From NCBI GenBank assembly GCA_943324725.2, contig CALPMR020000046.1, forward strand, positions 1 to 13,882: a stretch of DNA of 13,882 nucleotides. The letters run 5' to 3'. Both the position numbers and the translations under genes were made by a program. Source of the stretch: Bordetella parapertussis. Lineage in GTDB: Bacteria > Cyanobacteriota > Cyanobacteriia > PCC-6307 > Cyanobiaceae. Position 1 is the stretch's first letter; each line of letters opens with the position of its first letter. This document shows positions 5,941 to 13,218 of this stretch, in pieces. A model generated the notes under the pieces. That model worked only from the letters and a program-made list of their open reading frames with translations. It was not told the DNA's origin and did no database searches.

Positions 5941-6048
5941 CTTGCCGTAGTCGCTCTGCTTGTAGTCGCCCCGCAGCAGGTCGGCGATGCTCCAGATGAA
6001 GGCCGAGAGGTTCTGCTTGCCGCTGGGCTGGGGACCGTTCGCTGTCGC
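5941..6048 (-). other. hsdM N-terminal coding sequence without a start codon, in frame with ppx
   Basis: Directly after the ppx TGA (6051-6049), the same frame continues for 36 sense codons up to the GTG at 5940. They encode the conserved HsdM beginning: '[20 protein letters not shown]' then '[12 protein letters not shown]'. There is no ATG, GTG or TTG between the ppx stop and 5940. Either hsdM starts at the GTG and lacks this segment, or it needs read-through of the ppx stop. In another frame, CTG overlapping the stop would read 'SDSERSPAQ', which looks like a lost HsdM start displaced by a frameshift. Confidence 0.7.
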
Positions 6049-7722
6049 TCAGATCGCGGTGCTCGCCGAGGCGATCGAGATTGCCGGCACTGCGGCGATG
6101 ACCGGCACCCGCATCTGCAGCCCGGTGGCCTCCTTGACGACATCGGTGCAGGCCTGCAGGCTCCAGTATTCGAGGCTCAGATCCGGCGCGGCCTGGCCCT
6201 CGCCGCTGGGGGACGGTTGCAGGCTGACCCGGAAGCCGCTGGGGTTACTGCGCGGTCCTTCGGGCTCAACCCGGATCGCGGCGATCATGCCCTCCGGCCG
6301 GCGATCGAGGGCCGCCGCCAGGCGCAGCAACAGGGAAAGGCTGGCCACGGTGCGCCGCTCCTGACGACCTTCGATCAACTGCCAGGACTCATGACGTTTC
6401 TTCGGTAAGCCGCGGCGGTGATAGCGGGCCATCGCCGCCACCATCAGATGTTCGGTCTCGGAGTAGCCCAGCAACTCCCCATGCCGGATCAGATACCAGG
6501 TGTGTTTGTGATAGGCAGCGATGTTGATGTGCTTGCCGCAGGTGTGCAGCTGGGCCGCCGCCCAGAGCAGCAGCCGCCCCTCCCCCTCGTCGTGGTGCAG
6601 CAGGCCGTAGGTCTGGTCATAGAGACTGAGGGCATGGGTCGCCACCCGATCCGCCCGCCCCGCATCAACGCCGTAGTTGCGGGCCAGATGCAGCACGGTG
6701 CGCTCCCGGATCGTGCTCTGGAAGGCGAAGCGATCGCCGAGCAGGTCATTGCGCAGCATCCAGTCGACGATCAGGCCCTCGCGCAGGGCCCGATCGCTGA
6801 CCACCAGCTCCTTGGCACCGAGCATCGCCATCGCCTTCTGCAGGATCAGCGACCCGGGCACGATGATCTCGGCGCGGCGATCGTTGATCGGCGTCAGGGC
6901 CCGGCGCTGCTCGGGGGTCAACAGCAGCAGCCGCTCCACCAGCTGATCGATCCGCTCCCGGCTGAGGCGATAGCCACCCAGCTTGAGCGGCGGCTTGGGA
7001 TCCTCGGCCGCCGCCAGGGCCGCCAGGGCCATCGCCGTGCCGCTGGTGCCCACCATCACCGGGCATTCGCCACTCTTGAGCGCCCGTTTCACCTTGGCCA
7101 CCGCCGGATCGAGCGCCCCCTGGATGTAGGCCTGCAGAAACGTGCGCTGCTGGACGCTGAGGGGATCCTGCTGGCAGAACTCCCGCTGCAAGCGCACCGC
7201 CCCGATGCGGGTGCTGGTCAGGGCGCGGGCATCGCGGCCGTCGGCGAGCACCAGCTCGGTGGAACCGCCGCCGATGTCGAGGATCCAGTGGGGCGTTTCA
7301 CCGAAGGTCATCCCCGACACCACACCGAGGTAGATCAGGCGGGCTTCCTCCGGCCCACTGACCAGATCCACGTCCAGATCGAGCTGCTCCTGCAACGCCA
7401 GCAGGAAATCGCGGCCATTGGGAGCTTCCCGCACCGCACTGGTGGCCGCCGTCACGATCTGCTCGACGCCATGGCTGGCGGCCAGATCACGGCAATGGCG
7501 CAGGGTGCGGAAGGCTCGCTCGATCGCGTCGGCAGTGAGATCGCCCGTTTCCGGGTCCCGTTCGCCCAGCCGCGTGGTGGCCTTTTCGGCCAACACCACA
7601 CTGAAGCTGTGCAGTGCCGGATCGATCGCGGCAATCAGCAGGTGGATCGAGTTGGTGCCGATGTCGATCGCCGCCACCCGACGTTCAGCCACAGGCCCGA
7701 CCGCGGCGGAGGACTGGACCAT
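6049..7722 (-). CDS. ppx: Exopolyphosphatase / Ppx-GppA family phosphatase
   Basis: The 557-residue cytoplasmic enzyme releases phosphate from the end of polyphosphate chains or acts on pppGpp. The actin-like ATPase fold is clear: 'AAIDIGTNSIHLLIAAI' (17-33), 'SGPEEARLIYLGV' (122-134) with the catalytic Glu, 'ILDIGGGSTELVLADG' (147-162) and 'MVGTSGTAMALAALA' (223-237). A C-terminal HD-type domain follows ('LLLWAAAQLHTCGKHI' around 385-400, then 'HLMVAAMARYHRRG'). Length fits cyanobacterial Ppx, with a slightly long C-terminal tail. It is divergent from ubiA across 88 bases. Its stop is followed in frame by hsdM sequence, so the accessory island begins exactly at its 3' end. Confidence 0.93.
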   Translation of the reverse strand: MVQSSAAVGPVAERRVAAIDIGTNSIHLLIAAIDPALHSFSVVLAEKATTRLGERDPETGDLTADAIERAFRTLRHCRDLAASHGVEQIVTAATSAVREAPNGRDFLLALQEQLDLDVDLVSGPEEARLIYLGVVSGMTFGETPHWILDIGGGSTELVLADGRDARALTSTRIGAVRLQREFCQQDPLSVQQRTFLQAYIQGALDPAVAKVKRALKSGECPVMVGTSGTAMALAALAAAEDPKPPLKLGGYRLSRERIDQLVERLLLLTPEQRRALTPINDRRAEIIVPGSLILQKAMAMLGAKELVVSDRALREGLIVDWMLRNDLLGDRFAFQSTIRERTVLHLARNYGVDAGRADRVATHALSLYDQTYGLLHHDEGEGRLLLWAAAQLHTCGKHINIAAYHKHTWYLIRHGELLGYSETEHLMVAAMARYHRRGLPKKRHESWQLIEGRQERRTVASLSLLLRLAAALDRRPEGMIAAIRVEPEGPRSNPSGFRVSLQPSPSGEGQAAPDLSLEYWSLQACTDVVKEATGLQMRVPVIAAVPAISIASASTAI

Positions 7723-7733
7723 GGGAGGGGCCG

Positions 7734-7748
7734 GCGGCCGAAGGCCGC
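7734..7748. repeat. Perfect inverted repeat in the ppx leader
   Basis: GCGGCC-GAA-GGCCGC is a 6-bp perfect stem with a 3-base loop, 12 bases upstream of the ppx ATG and inside the 88-bp divergent ppx/ubiA gap. In a ppx transcript it would fold just before the start codon, where no Shine-Dalgarno sequence is visible. It could affect ppx translation or be a protein-binding site. Function is not shown. Confidence 0.35.
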
Positions 7749-7810
7749 GTCACTTTGCCATCGGAAGCGCTCCGCAGCGGTTCTAGCCTGCGCGGGTTGA
7801 TGCGGAGCCG

Positions 7811-8734
7811 ATGACGGAAGCCAGGGCCCAGACCGCCGGCTCGCTCCGCCCTGGCCTGCGCGCCTGGCTGGAACTGGTGCGCTGGCACAAACCGAGCGGG
7901 CGCCTGATCCTGCTGATCCCCGCCGGCTGGGCCTTGTGGCTCCAGCCCCTGGCACCGCCGCCACCCCAGCTGGTGGGCTGGATCGTCCTGGGCGGGCTGG
8001 CCGTCAGCGCCGCCGGCTGCATCGCCAATGATCTCTGGGACCGGCGCATCGACCCCCTGGTGGAGCGCACCCGCCATCGCCCCCTGGCCGACGGCCGCCT
8101 GGGCGTCGCCAGCGCCGTGATCCTGCTGGTGCTCTGCCTGCTGGCCGCCCTGGTGGTGGTGCTGGCCCTGCCGGCCGCCTCCCGCAGACTCTGCCTGCTG
8201 CTGGCGGTGGCGGCCCTGCCGCCGGTGTTGCTCTATCCCTCGGCCAAGCGCTGGTTCGGCTACCCCCAGCTGGTGCTCGCCCTCTGCTGGGGCTTCGCGG
8301 TGCTGATTCCCTGGGCCGCCGCCAGCGGCAGCCTGCAGGGCTGGCCCCTGGCCCTCACCTGGCTGGCCACCCTGAGCTGGACCTTCGGCTTCGACACCGT
8401 CTATGCCATGGCCGACCGGGACGACGACAAAGTGGTAGGGGTGCGCAGCAGCGCCCTCAGCCTCGGAACGCTGGCGCCCCAGGCCGTAGCCCTCTGCTAC
8501 GCCATCACCGCCGCAGCCCTGGCGCTGGCGGCCAGCCTGCAGGGCATCGCAGTCCAGGGCATCAGCGGGGCGCTGTTCTGGTTGCCTTGGGCCCTGGCCA
8601 GCGCCGGCATGCTGCGCGAAGCCCACCAATTGCGACGAGCCGACCTGCCCCGCAGCGCCTATGGCCGCCATTTCGGCAACCAGGTCAAACTCGGCGGCCT
8701 GCTGCTGCTGGCCCTGATCCTGCCGCAACTCTGA
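7811..8734 (+). CDS. ubiA: UbiA-family 4-hydroxybenzoate polyprenyltransferase (plastoquinone pathway)
   Basis: This 307-residue integral membrane prenyltransferase would, in cyanobacteria, attach the C45 (solanesyl) chain to 4-hydroxybenzoate, an early plastoquinone step. The first Asp-rich motif is 'NDLWDRRID' (73-81) and the second is 'DTVYAMADRDDD' (195-206). They bind Mg2+-diphosphate, and all key Asp residues are present. Eight or nine hydrophobic segments surround them, and 'RPLADGRL' follows the first motif. The N-terminal 'RWHKPSGRLILLIPAGW' is typical. The ATG at 7811 has a short GGAG nearby. The stop overlaps the next gene by one base (TGATG), so it is co-translated with the LD-carboxypeptidase. 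Confidence 0.92.
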   Translation: MTEARAQTAGSLRPGLRAWLELVRWHKPSGRLILLIPAGWALWLQPLAPPPPQLVGWIVLGGLAVSAAGCIANDLWDRRIDPLVERTRHRPLADGRLGVASAVILLVLCLLAALVVVLALPAASRRLCLLLAVAALPPVLLYPSAKRWFGYPQLVLALCWGFAVLIPWAAASGSLQGWPLALTWLATLSWTFGFDTVYAMADRDDDKVVGVRSSALSLGTLAPQAVALCYAITAAALALAASLQGIAVQGISGALFWLPWALASAGMLREAHQLRRADLPRSAYGRHFGNQVKLGGLLLLALILPQL

Positions 8735-9660
8735 TGGTCGCCCCCTGCACACCCCTGCCGCCCGCCCTGCGCCGCGGCGATCGACTGCGGCTGGTGGCCG
8801 CCAGCTCGGCGCTCGAGGAAACCGGCCGACTGGAGGCGGGGCTGGCGATTCTCCGGGATTGGGGGCTGGAGCTGGTCGGCGACCCCCTGGCCTATGGCGA
8901 GCGGCGCTGGGGGTACCTGGCCGGCCGCGATCCGGAACGGCTGGCCGATCTGATCGCACCAGGCGCTTCTGATGCCCCCCCGGCTGCCCTGTTGGCCTGT
9001 GTCCGTGGCGGCTGGGGCTCGGCCCGGTTGCTGGAATACCCGCTGCAGCAATCGCCAGGTTGGCTGCTGGGCTTCTCCGACGTCACCTCGCTGCTGTTCG
9101 AGCGGCTCTGCCAGGGCCTGGGCGGCGGCGTGCATGGGCCGCTGCTCACGACCCTGGCCGCCGAACCGGCCTGGAGCCAGGAGCGCCTGCACGATCTGCT
9201 GTTCGGCCGGCCGCTGGCCGACCTGGAGGGGGTCGGCTGGCATGGCGGCGTGGTCGAAGGTCCCCTGCTGGTGGCCAATCTGACCGTGGCCACCCACCTG
9301 CTCGGCACGCCCCACCTACCCGAACTCGACGGCGCCATCCTGATCCTGGAGGACGTGGGCGAAGCCCCGTACCGGATCGAGCGCATGCTCACCCACTGGC
9401 GCCTCTGCGGCGGCCTGCAACGGCTGGCGGGAATTGGCTTCGGCAGCTTTGAGGGCTGGCAGGAGGCCGATGGCCGCTGCGCCGAGCCGCCCGAGCGGCG
9501 CTTTGATCTCGAGCAGGTGCTGCGCGAGCGCAGCCTCGATCTGGGCGTGCCGGTGGTGGCCCATCTGCCCGTCGGCCACCACGTCGGCAATGCGGCCCTG
9601 CCGCTGGGGGTGAGGGCCCGCCTAGACGGTGACAAGGGCCGGCTGAGTCTGCTGATGTGA
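8734..9660 (+). CDS. LD-carboxypeptidase, peptidase family S66
   Basis: The 308-residue enzyme of the LdcA/MccF family would trim the terminal D-Ala from tetrapeptide stems during cytoplasmic murein recycling. Visible signatures are 'ACVRGGWGSARLLEYPL' (88-104), the nucleophile loop 'GFSDVTSLL' with Ser115, 'NLTVATHLLGTP' (182-193), 'ILILEDVGE' (202-210) supplying the catalytic Glu, and 'VVAHLPVGHHVGN' (274-286) with the catalytic His near 282. Order and spacing fit a Ser-Glu-His triad. Length is normal. The start overlaps the ubiA stop. Immunity-type MccF relatives share the fold, but the housekeeping context favours peptidoglycan recycling. Confidence 0.9.
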   Translation: MVAPCTPLPPALRRGDRLRLVAASSALEETGRLEAGLAILRDWGLELVGDPLAYGERRWGYLAGRDPERLADLIAPGASDAPPAALLACVRGGWGSARLLEYPLQQSPGWLLGFSDVTSLLFERLCQGLGGGVHGPLLTTLAAEPAWSQERLHDLLFGRPLADLEGVGWHGGVVEGPLLVANLTVATHLLGTPHLPELDGAILILEDVGEAPYRIERMLTHWRLCGGLQRLAGIGFGSFEGWQEADGRCAEPPERRFDLEQVLRERSLDLGVPVVAHLPVGHHVGNAALPLGVRARLDGDKGRLSLLM

Positions 9661-9685
9661 AAGGAGCGACAAGGCCCCTCAGTCA

Positions 9686-9712
9686 CCCCGACTGGCCAGA
9701 CGAGTGGCGGGG
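9686..9712. terminator. Possible bidirectional terminator hairpin
   Basis: Between the convergent ends of the LD-carboxypeptidase and mscS genes, CCCCGACT (9686-9693) can pair with AGT..CGGGG (9703-9712). This gives 8 base pairs with a two-base bulge and a 9-base loop. No T-run follows on either strand, so it would not be a classic intrinsic terminator. Only its position between two converging genes supports the role. Confidence 0.25.
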
Positions 9713-9736
9713 CGACGCTGGAGTGGAGGACAGCCT

Positions 9737-11545
9737 TCAGCGCCGCGGCGGCACGGTGCGGCGATTGCCATCACGGATGGCGTGATAGCCCGGTGACATG
9801 ATCTCGACATCAGCCGCCGCAAAGCTGTCCTGAACCGCCGCCAACAGATCCGAGAGGGTTTCACGGTAGCGATCCACCTCCAGCACATGGGCGTTGAGCT
9901 CATAGCTGATGTGAAAGTCGTTCAGGGAGATCTGCAGCACGAAGGGCTCCGGATCAGGGGCTATTCCCTCGGTGCTGCGGGCCGCCTGCAGCAGCAGCGC
10001 CTGCACCTGCCGCCAGGGCACGTCGTAGCCGATCGTGACCGTGGTGGCGACCGCCACCGGCCGCTGGATCTCCCGGCGGGAGAAGCTGAAGTTGATGATC
10101 GAGGAGGTGATCACCGTGGCGTTGGGAATACTGACCAGCTCATCGCGGGGGGTCTGGATACGGGTCACGAGCAGATCGCGATCCTGCACCAGCCCCACGA
10201 CGCCATTGATCTCGACCCGATCCCCTTCCTGAAAGGCGCGGGTGTAGATCAACATCAGACCACTGATCACGTTGGTGGCCACGGCACTCGATCCCAGCGC
10301 CGCCAGCACCCCCACAAACAGCCCGGCTCCCTGGAACACCTTGCTGCCCGAACCTGGCACGTAGGGAAAGGCAATCACCAGGCCGGCCATCAGGATCGCC
10401 GCGGCCACCAGCCGGCCGGTGGGCCGGGCCCATTCCGGATAGAAACCGGGGAACTGCAGCCGGCCGCGCTCGATCGCCAGGAACCAGGCGCCGCAGGCCT
10501 TGATGGCCAGGCGGGTGATGGCCAGGATCGACAGAATCGTCAGCAGGCTGGGGATCGAGGCGAACAGCCCGGCGAGCAGGCCCTCGATCAGATGCAGCAG
10601 GTGGGTTCGCAACCCCTCGGCGATCACCTGGGTGGGCGGGAACAAGCCGAGCAACAGGGGAACCAGCAGATAGCTGATCAGCAGCAACAGGCTCCAGTGC
10701 CCCAGCCGGCGCAGCATCTGCAAGGCCTCACGGATCTGCTCGGGATCGAGCACCTGGGCGCCGCCCAGTCGCAGGCCCGGGCCGCCCTGACGGGCCCGCT
10801 GCTCGATCCGCAGGGCCAGGCGCTGATTGAGCCAGTTCTGGCCGCGGATCCAGAGCAGATAGATGGCCAGGACCAGCAGGGCCAGGGCCGTCCCCCGCAG
10901 CCAGCTGAGGGGGGTGTGGCTGCTGCGGAACTGTCGAATGGCTCCGCGCAACTGGTCGCGGTACTGATCCGCCAGTTCGGTGCGGGATAGACCGAAGGCT
11001 GCCGCGGCTCGGTCATCAATCCAGAGGCGAGGGGCGAAACTGCCGTCCGCTCCCACCATGCCGATCACGGAGAAGGGAGGCGCTTCGCGCACCTGCAAGC
11101 GCTCCGGCGGCACCGCACTTTCCGCCAGGGCGCGCAGGTCTTCGGAGGCCCGCCGCGCCAACCCCTCCGGAGTCTGGGTGCCAGCGGCGGCACGGATCTC
11201 GATCACCCGCCGCCCCTCCAGGGTGACCCAGGCCGGCAGCGGCGCTTCCGCCGGCAAGGATCCAGTCGCTGCACCGGGTGCTGGCAGTCCCTTCGGTTGC
11301 GCTGGGGCTGGCATGCCAGTCGACGGAACTGACGCTGCCGTCGCGGCCGCACCTAAAGGGGCCGGGCTGATCACCACCGCAAGGGCAACCAGCGCTGCAA
11401 CCAGCGACAAAATCCTTAACGAACGCCATCCAGACGACAAGCGTCTGAAGCCCGTCAGCCGGAAGCCAGTAAGCCGGAACCAGGTGATCGCCGAGGGATG
11501 GATCGCAACCGACGGCTTCAGCTGGGCGGAATTGACCTTCACCAC
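9737..11545 (-). CDS. MscS-family mechanosensitive ion channel
   Basis: The 602-residue inner-membrane channel is predicted to open under membrane tension. It has a long N-terminus with a hydrophobic signal or anchor (about 41-66), a periplasmic Pro/Ala-rich and charged domain to about 210, and membrane helices near 215-233, 284-302, 324-348 and 378-396. The pore helix 'GLFVGVLAALGSSAVATNVI' (408-427) and 'RAFQEGDRVEINGVVG' (436-451) are the MscS signatures. The cytoplasmic beta and vestibule domain follows. GTG at 11545 (or the next codon, also GTG) is the only reasonable start; no Shine-Dalgarno is visible. Residues 24-33 are a tandem duplication (RLTGF twice). It stands between ispD and the carboxypeptidase gene. 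Confidence 0.9.
   Translation of the reverse strand: MVKVNSAQLKPSVAIHPSAITWFRLTGFRLTGFRRLSSGWRSLRILSLVAALVALAVVISPAPLGAAATAASVPSTGMPAPAQPKGLPAPGAATGSLPAEAPLPAWVTLEGRRVIEIRAAAGTQTPEGLARRASEDLRALAESAVPPERLQVREAPPFSVIGMVGADGSFAPRLWIDDRAAAAFGLSRTELADQYRDQLRGAIRQFRSSHTPLSWLRGTALALLVLAIYLLWIRGQNWLNQRLALRIEQRARQGGPGLRLGGAQVLDPEQIREALQMLRRLGHWSLLLLISYLLVPLLLGLFPPTQVIAEGLRTHLLHLIEGLLAGLFASIPSLLTILSILAITRLAIKACGAWFLAIERGRLQFPGFYPEWARPTGRLVAAAILMAGLVIAFPYVPGSGSKVFQGAGLFVGVLAALGSSAVATNVISGLMLIYTRAFQEGDRVEINGVVGLVQDRDLLVTRIQTPRDELVSIPNATVITSSIINFSFSRREIQRPVAVATTVTIGYDVPWRQVQALLLQAARSTEGIAPDPEPFVLQISLNDFHISYELNAHVLEVDRYRETLSDLLAAVQDSFAAADVEIMSPGYHAIRDGNRRTVPPRR
11448..11477. repeat. Tandem 15-bp repeat inside mscS
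   Basis: Two near-identical 15-base units (AAGCCCGTCAGCCGG and AAGCCAGTAAGCCGG) lie in tandem. They encode the repeated RLTGF residues in the N-terminal tail of the MscS-family protein. They differ at two positions, which suggests an old or slowly diverging duplication. It does not affect the channel domain. Confidence 0.6.
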
Positions 11546-11629
11546 GGATCAGCCGAACCGCTGACAGCATGCCGAAGCGAAGGCCGATAAGCGGAACTCA
11601 GTCAAGGAGATGAATCAGTGCGCCAGGGC

Positions 11630-11941
11630 TCACCAGAGGCCCCGAATGATGGGAGGCTTGGGCGGAAGTGGCGGATCGTAAGTGCAGGCGGGCTCACCCA
11701 GCTCGGCGCCCACAGGCTGGTTGGGCAGGGCCTGGGCCAGCAGCAGAGAGGTGGATGGGGTACCGGCATCGATTCGAGCCGCGGTGACCGGGAATGCCGG
11801 GGCTGATATCTGGCATGGGGACACGGTGGGCTGGCCAGCGAACGAGGCGGAGGGCAGCGCCAGATCGGCACAGGCCGTCAGGCCGACAATCAGCCAAGCG
11901 GCAGATCCGTAACGCAGGGTTGTTGAAGGCAGGCTGAACAT
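11630..11941 (-). CDS. Putative small lipoprotein
   Basis: From ATG 11941 the 103-residue product begins MFSLPSTTLRYGSAAWLIVG and reaches 'LTAC' (21-24). This is an acceptable lipobox with Cys24 as the lipidation site. The mature part is Pro- and Ala-rich, has two further cysteines (Cys43 and Cys86) that could form a disulfide, and ends 'PPLPPKPPIIRGLW'. I do not recognise a family. There is no good Shine-Dalgarno. It lies 64 bases downstream of the next secreted-protein gene on the same strand, so the two may be cotranscribed. A chance open frame in GC-rich DNA cannot be excluded. Confidence 0.4.
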   Translation of the reverse strand: MFSLPSTTLRYGSAAWLIVGLTACADLALPSASFAGQPTVSPCQISAPAFPVTAARIDAGTPSTSLLLAQALPNQPVGAELGEPACTYDPPLPPKPPIIRGLW

Positions 11942-12005
11942 CGAACGGACGATCGCTGGGAACAAGGAGAACGAAGCGCTCTGACAGGCGGACGAACAGA
12001 TGGAG

Positions 12006-12803
12006 TTACTGCGAACTGGGATTGGTACCACCACCGCCGCCATCACTACTGAAAGCCCCGACGGCTGCGGCCACGCCAACACCCACCAACACCACTGCCC
12101 CCAGGATCAACAGAGGTGAAATTCCAGCAGCGGCCGCCACAGGAGCAGCGACGACGCCCACAGGAGCCACAGGCAGGGCCGAGACCGCTGTGACTGTGAA
12201 CTGGCAGGGGGTGGACGCCAGATGGTTGGGATAGATGATCGGCTCCCCTGCCGGCGTGGTGGAGGGGAGCTGCATCATCACCGTCTGACCCGGCTGGATC
12301 GAGCTGGTGGGCTGGAGGCTGACGGTGATCTGGAGACGGTCGGGGGAGATGGTGACGTTGGGACCATTGATATCGATTTCTTCGAGAACCTGACCGATCG
12401 TGCCGGTGTTGGGATCGATGTAAACGAGCCTCAGGCTGCCGGCGAGATTGGAGGGCAAGGCGCCAACGAAGGACTGGCTGTAGCTGGAGAGAGAAGCAAG
12501 TGAAGCCGGATCGCTCTGGGCTACGAGAACAACGGGTGCCTTGGCAGCCTGGGGTGCCTGGGCCAGGGTCTTGTTCTGGAGCTGGGCACGATCAAGCGCG
12601 TCACTGATGGCCGGCATCGGCTTGACGCCATGGCCATTAATTCGGAAAAGCTGGACCGACGCGGCTGGCAGCGCCCGAGCCGGCAAGGCGCCAAGACCCA
12701 GGGCTAGCAGAACCGGCAGGCCCGCCATGGGGCGCCATCCGAGACGCATCCTGAATGAAAGATCAGCGCGAATGTCAACTCTGTGGTTGCCAGGCTGGGG
12801 CAT
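12006..12803 (-). CDS. Secreted or envelope protein with C-terminal membrane anchor, unknown function
   Basis: The ATG at 12803 has a good Shine-Dalgarno (AGAGGA, 7-base spacing) and gives 265 residues. A basic N-terminus leads into the hydrophobic segment 'GLPVLLALGLGALPARALPA' (28-47), read as a signal peptide with cleavage after Ala44 or Ala47. An internal ATG at 12749 would give a shorter signal. The exported part is Ser/Thr/Pro-rich and beta-like ('RLQITVSLQPTSSIQPGQTV'), with one Cys200. A hydrophobic stretch (228-250) and a Gly-rich, Ser-rich tail end the protein. It has a faint likeness to cyanobacterial DUF2808 proteins ('V.L.P...I.PG.TV...L'), too weak to assert. No catalytic motif is evident. 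Confidence 0.65.
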   Translation of the reverse strand: MPQPGNHRVDIRADLSFRMRLGWRPMAGLPVLLALGLGALPARALPAASVQLFRINGHGVKPMPAISDALDRAQLQNKTLAQAPQAAKAPVVLVAQSDPASLASLSSYSQSFVGALPSNLAGSLRLVYIDPNTGTIGQVLEEIDINGPNVTISPDRLQITVSLQPTSSIQPGQTVMMQLPSTTPAGEPIIYPNHLASTPCQFTVTAVSALPVAPVGVVAAPVAAAAGISPLLILGAVVLVGVGVAAAVGAFSSDGGGGGTNPSSQ

Positions 12804-13218
12804 CAATGAATCCTCTATACGTGTCACATCATTGCATCATCACGGCTCTCCGACTACAGCTTGCGGTGCCAGAATCAGGAGTTATTAGCGCATCATATTT
12901 GCATCATAACTTTTCCGGCCTCAGCTCTTGGCGCCAAAGGCATGATCCAATAGGACGTCAGATTTAGATTAATACTTCTTCTCAACCTCGGCTATTTATG
13001 TTCAGTTCACCAAGCCAGTGCTCAATCGAACCAGGTGGATCTCCTCACCAGCGCGCCACTGGAGCATCCAGCACTCTTGACCGATGGGCGCAGAGGCGGG
13101 AATGACGCTTCAGCACGTGCCGATCGCTGCCCGCACCCTGCCTTTCGGTGGCGCGGGTCATCCCGTCCCGGCGGCCCCTGATCTGACCCCTGTCAGGAAT
13201 CCTGGGCGACACCAGCTT
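12804..13218. other. Intergenic region upstream of the secreted-protein gene
   Basis: No gene is visible in these 415 bases. The part up to about 13020 is clearly AT-richer than the rest of the window. It probably holds the minus-strand promoter of the secreted-protein gene: TATGAT (-10-like) occurs at 12897-12892 and again at 12908-12903, without a clear -35. Three GCATCAT words lie here (separate entry). The ispD-proximal part (13080-13218) is GC-rich and has only short 4-5 bp hairpins without T-runs. No tRNA or other RNA gene was recognised. Confidence 0.5.
12832..12907. repeat. Repeated (TT)GCATCAT words upstream of the secreted-protein gene
   Basis: GCATCAT occurs at 12834-12840, 12890-12896 and 12901-12907. 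The first and last copies extend to TTGCATCAT. On the coding strand of the downstream gene these are ATGATGC(AA) words, 30-100 bases before its ATG and partly overlapping -10-like sequences. Such spacing could suit a transcription factor or phosphate/stress regulator site. No known consensus is claimed. Confidence 0.35.

Noticed and set aside
6049..6051. Programmed read-through (or selenocysteine) at the ppx TGA giving a Ppx-HsdM fusion
   Set aside because: There is no read-through context or SECIS-like element, and Ppx already has a full-length C-terminus. A chance in-frame junction is simpler.
6418..7800. Long plus-strand open frame (460 codons) opposite ppx
   Set aside because: The minus strand encodes a clear, motif-complete Ppx. 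The opposite frame is a His/Gln/Arg-rich product of GC-rich codon shadowing.
7685..8959. Long minus-strand open frame (424 codons) opposite ubiA
   Set aside because: It is low-complexity and Gln/Gly/Ala-rich, with no family signal. The plus strand carries UbiA with both Asp-rich motifs.
9887..10990. Plus-strand open frame (367 codons) opposite mscS
   Set aside because: The composition (Gln, His, Gly) is typical of antisense GC-rich DNA. The MscS frame explains the region.
11431..11447. CAGACG-ACAAG-CGTCTG inverted repeat
   Set aside because: It lies inside the mscS coding sequence and is probably a coincidence of codon use.
13183..13196. CTGAC-CCCT-GTCAG hairpin after ispD
   Set aside because: The stem is only 5 bp and no T-run follows. 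It is too weak to call an ispD terminator.
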